A stretch of DNA of 7,272 bases from Pseudomonadota bacterium (GTDB lineage: Bacteria > Myxococcota_A > Polyangia > Polyangiales > Polyangiaceae): contig JAEYOT010000814.1 of NCBI GenBank assembly GCA_023411445.1, forward strand, positions 1 to 7,272. The letters are read 5' to 3'. A model generated the notes under the pieces. That model saw only the letters and a program-made list of their open reading frames with translations. It did not search any database and was not told the DNA's origin. Below are positions 6,607-7,272 of the stretch, piece after piece. The position numbers were made by a program, and so were the translations under genes. Numbering within the stretch: position 1 is the first letter of the stretch; every line of letters starts with the position of its first letter.

Positions 6607-7272
6607 CCTGGTGCTCGAGGTCGATCACGTCGTCAAGGAGTACGGCGAGGAGGTCAAGACGCGCGCCGTGGACGACGTCTCCTTCACGCTGAAAACCAGC
6701 TCCTTCGCCGCGCTGATCGGACCATCCGGCTCTGGCAAGAGCACCCTGCTCAACATCATCGGCTTGCTGGACCAGCCCACCTCCGGACGGCTCGCGGTCG
6801 CCGGCAAGCCCACTGCCGGGCTCGACGAGCGCGCCCTCACCGCCCTGCGCGCGCGCGCGCTCGGCTTCGTGTTCCAGTTTCATCACCTCCTGCCCGCCTT
6901 CACGGCCCTGGAGAACGTGATGCTGCCCGCCTGGGCCGACGGCGGCCTCCCCACGCCAAAAATGCGGACCGACAGCGAGGAAATGCTGGTCGCTGTGGGG
7001 CTCGCCGAACGCATGCACTACCGCGCCAACAACCTCTCCGGCGGACAACAACAGCGCGTGGCCATCGCGCGCGCCCTCGTCCGCCGCCCGCCGCTGGTGC
7101 TCGCCGACGAGCCCACCGGCAACCTCGACACCGAGTCCTCGCGCGAGATCTTCGCCCTGATGCGTCGCTTCAATCGCGAGCTCGGCACCACCTTCCTCAT
7201 CGTCACCCACGACCCCCGCATCGCCGAGAGCTGCGACCGCGTCATCGAGCTGGTAGACGGGCGGATCCAGAG
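6599..7272 (+). CDS. ABC transporter ATP-binding protein, LolD/MacB type (3' end cut by window edge)
   Basis: From ATG 6599 the frame is open to the window end, giving 224 residues and no stop. All nucleotide-binding motifs are present: Walker [10 protein letters not shown] (41-49), Q-loop Gln93 in [18 protein letters not shown], signature LSGGQ (146-150), Walker B LVLADE (166-171) with catalytic Glu171, D-loop NLD (175-177) and switch His204 in IVTHD. The [15 protein letters not shown] stretch is typical of LolD, the ATPase of the lipoprotein-release complex. LolD is about 225-235 residues, so only the last few residues should be missing. The start overlaps the permease stop by 8 bp, which implies translational coupling in an adaptor-permease-ATPase operon. 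It should dimerise on the cytoplasmic face and power the permease. An alternating GC tract (6847-6858) encodes part of an RAR segment. Confidence 0.95.
   Translation, partial: MSDLVLEVDHVVKEYGEEVKTRAVDDVSFTLKTSSFAALIGPSGSGKSTLLNIIGLLDQPTSGRLAVAGKPTAGLDERALTALRARALGFVFQFHHLLPAFTALENVMLPAWADGGLPTPKMRTDSEEMLVAVGLAERMHYRANNLSGGQQQRVAIARALVRRPPLVLADEPTGNLDTESSREIFALMRRFNRELGTTFLIVTHDPRIAESCDRVIELVDGRIQ

Noticed and set aside
6847..6858. Alternating GC tract of 12 bases as a phase-variation or Z-DNA element
   Set aside because: It lies inside a conserved ATPase frame, encodes ordinary Arg/Ala residues and is short for a GC-rich genome.
1..7272. CRISPR arrays, insertion sequences, tRNA genes or attachment sites
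   Set aside because: I saw no regularly spaced direct repeats, transposase-like frames, terminal inverted repeats or cloverleaf sequences in the window.

Overview
The window is GC-rich, gene-dense DNA with G/C-biased third codon positions and all convincing genes on the + strand. The composition, the frequent non-ATG starts, the ECF sigma/DGPF pair and a lysine/proline/alanine-rich protein tail suggest a large-genome soil bacterium, most likely of the Myxococcota (Polyangia-like). That assignment is an inference; no rRNA or other taxonomic marker is present.

Layout. (1) Positions 2-472 hold the C-terminal effector-binding part of a LysR-type regulator cut by the window edge. It overlaps a glutathione S-transferase-like gene (459-1115), which overlaps a single-domain cupin gene (1112-1585) by ATGA. 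These three genes look like one transcription unit for small-molecule response or detoxification. (2) After a 165-bp gap holding a candidate ECF-type promoter comes a DGPF/YCII-domain protein (1751-2101). It is followed after one base by an ECF sigma factor with a large C-terminal extension (2103-3371), the classic ECF42 arrangement. A DUF2200 protein with a basic, histone-H1-like N-terminal tail (3405-3881) follows 33 bp later. (3) A 285-bp stretch without a convincing gene (3882-4166) separates this from an export operon. The export operon consists of a membrane-fusion (HlyD/MacA-type) adaptor (4167-5384), a LolC/LolE/MacB-type permease (5386-6606) and a LolD-type ATPase (from 6599, running off the window end).

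How the genes work together. The adaptor, permease and ATPase should form a tripartite-style, mechanotransmission ABC machine moving a lipophilic substrate or lipoprotein from the inner membrane. The sigma factor probably drives its own DGPF partner operon, with activity set by its C-terminal helical/TPR domain because no anti-sigma factor is seen. Each module belongs to a known type. I see no clearly undescribed system; the most unusual items are the H1-like tail on DUF2200, the adaptor plus Lol-type transporter combination, and the odd LysR tail.
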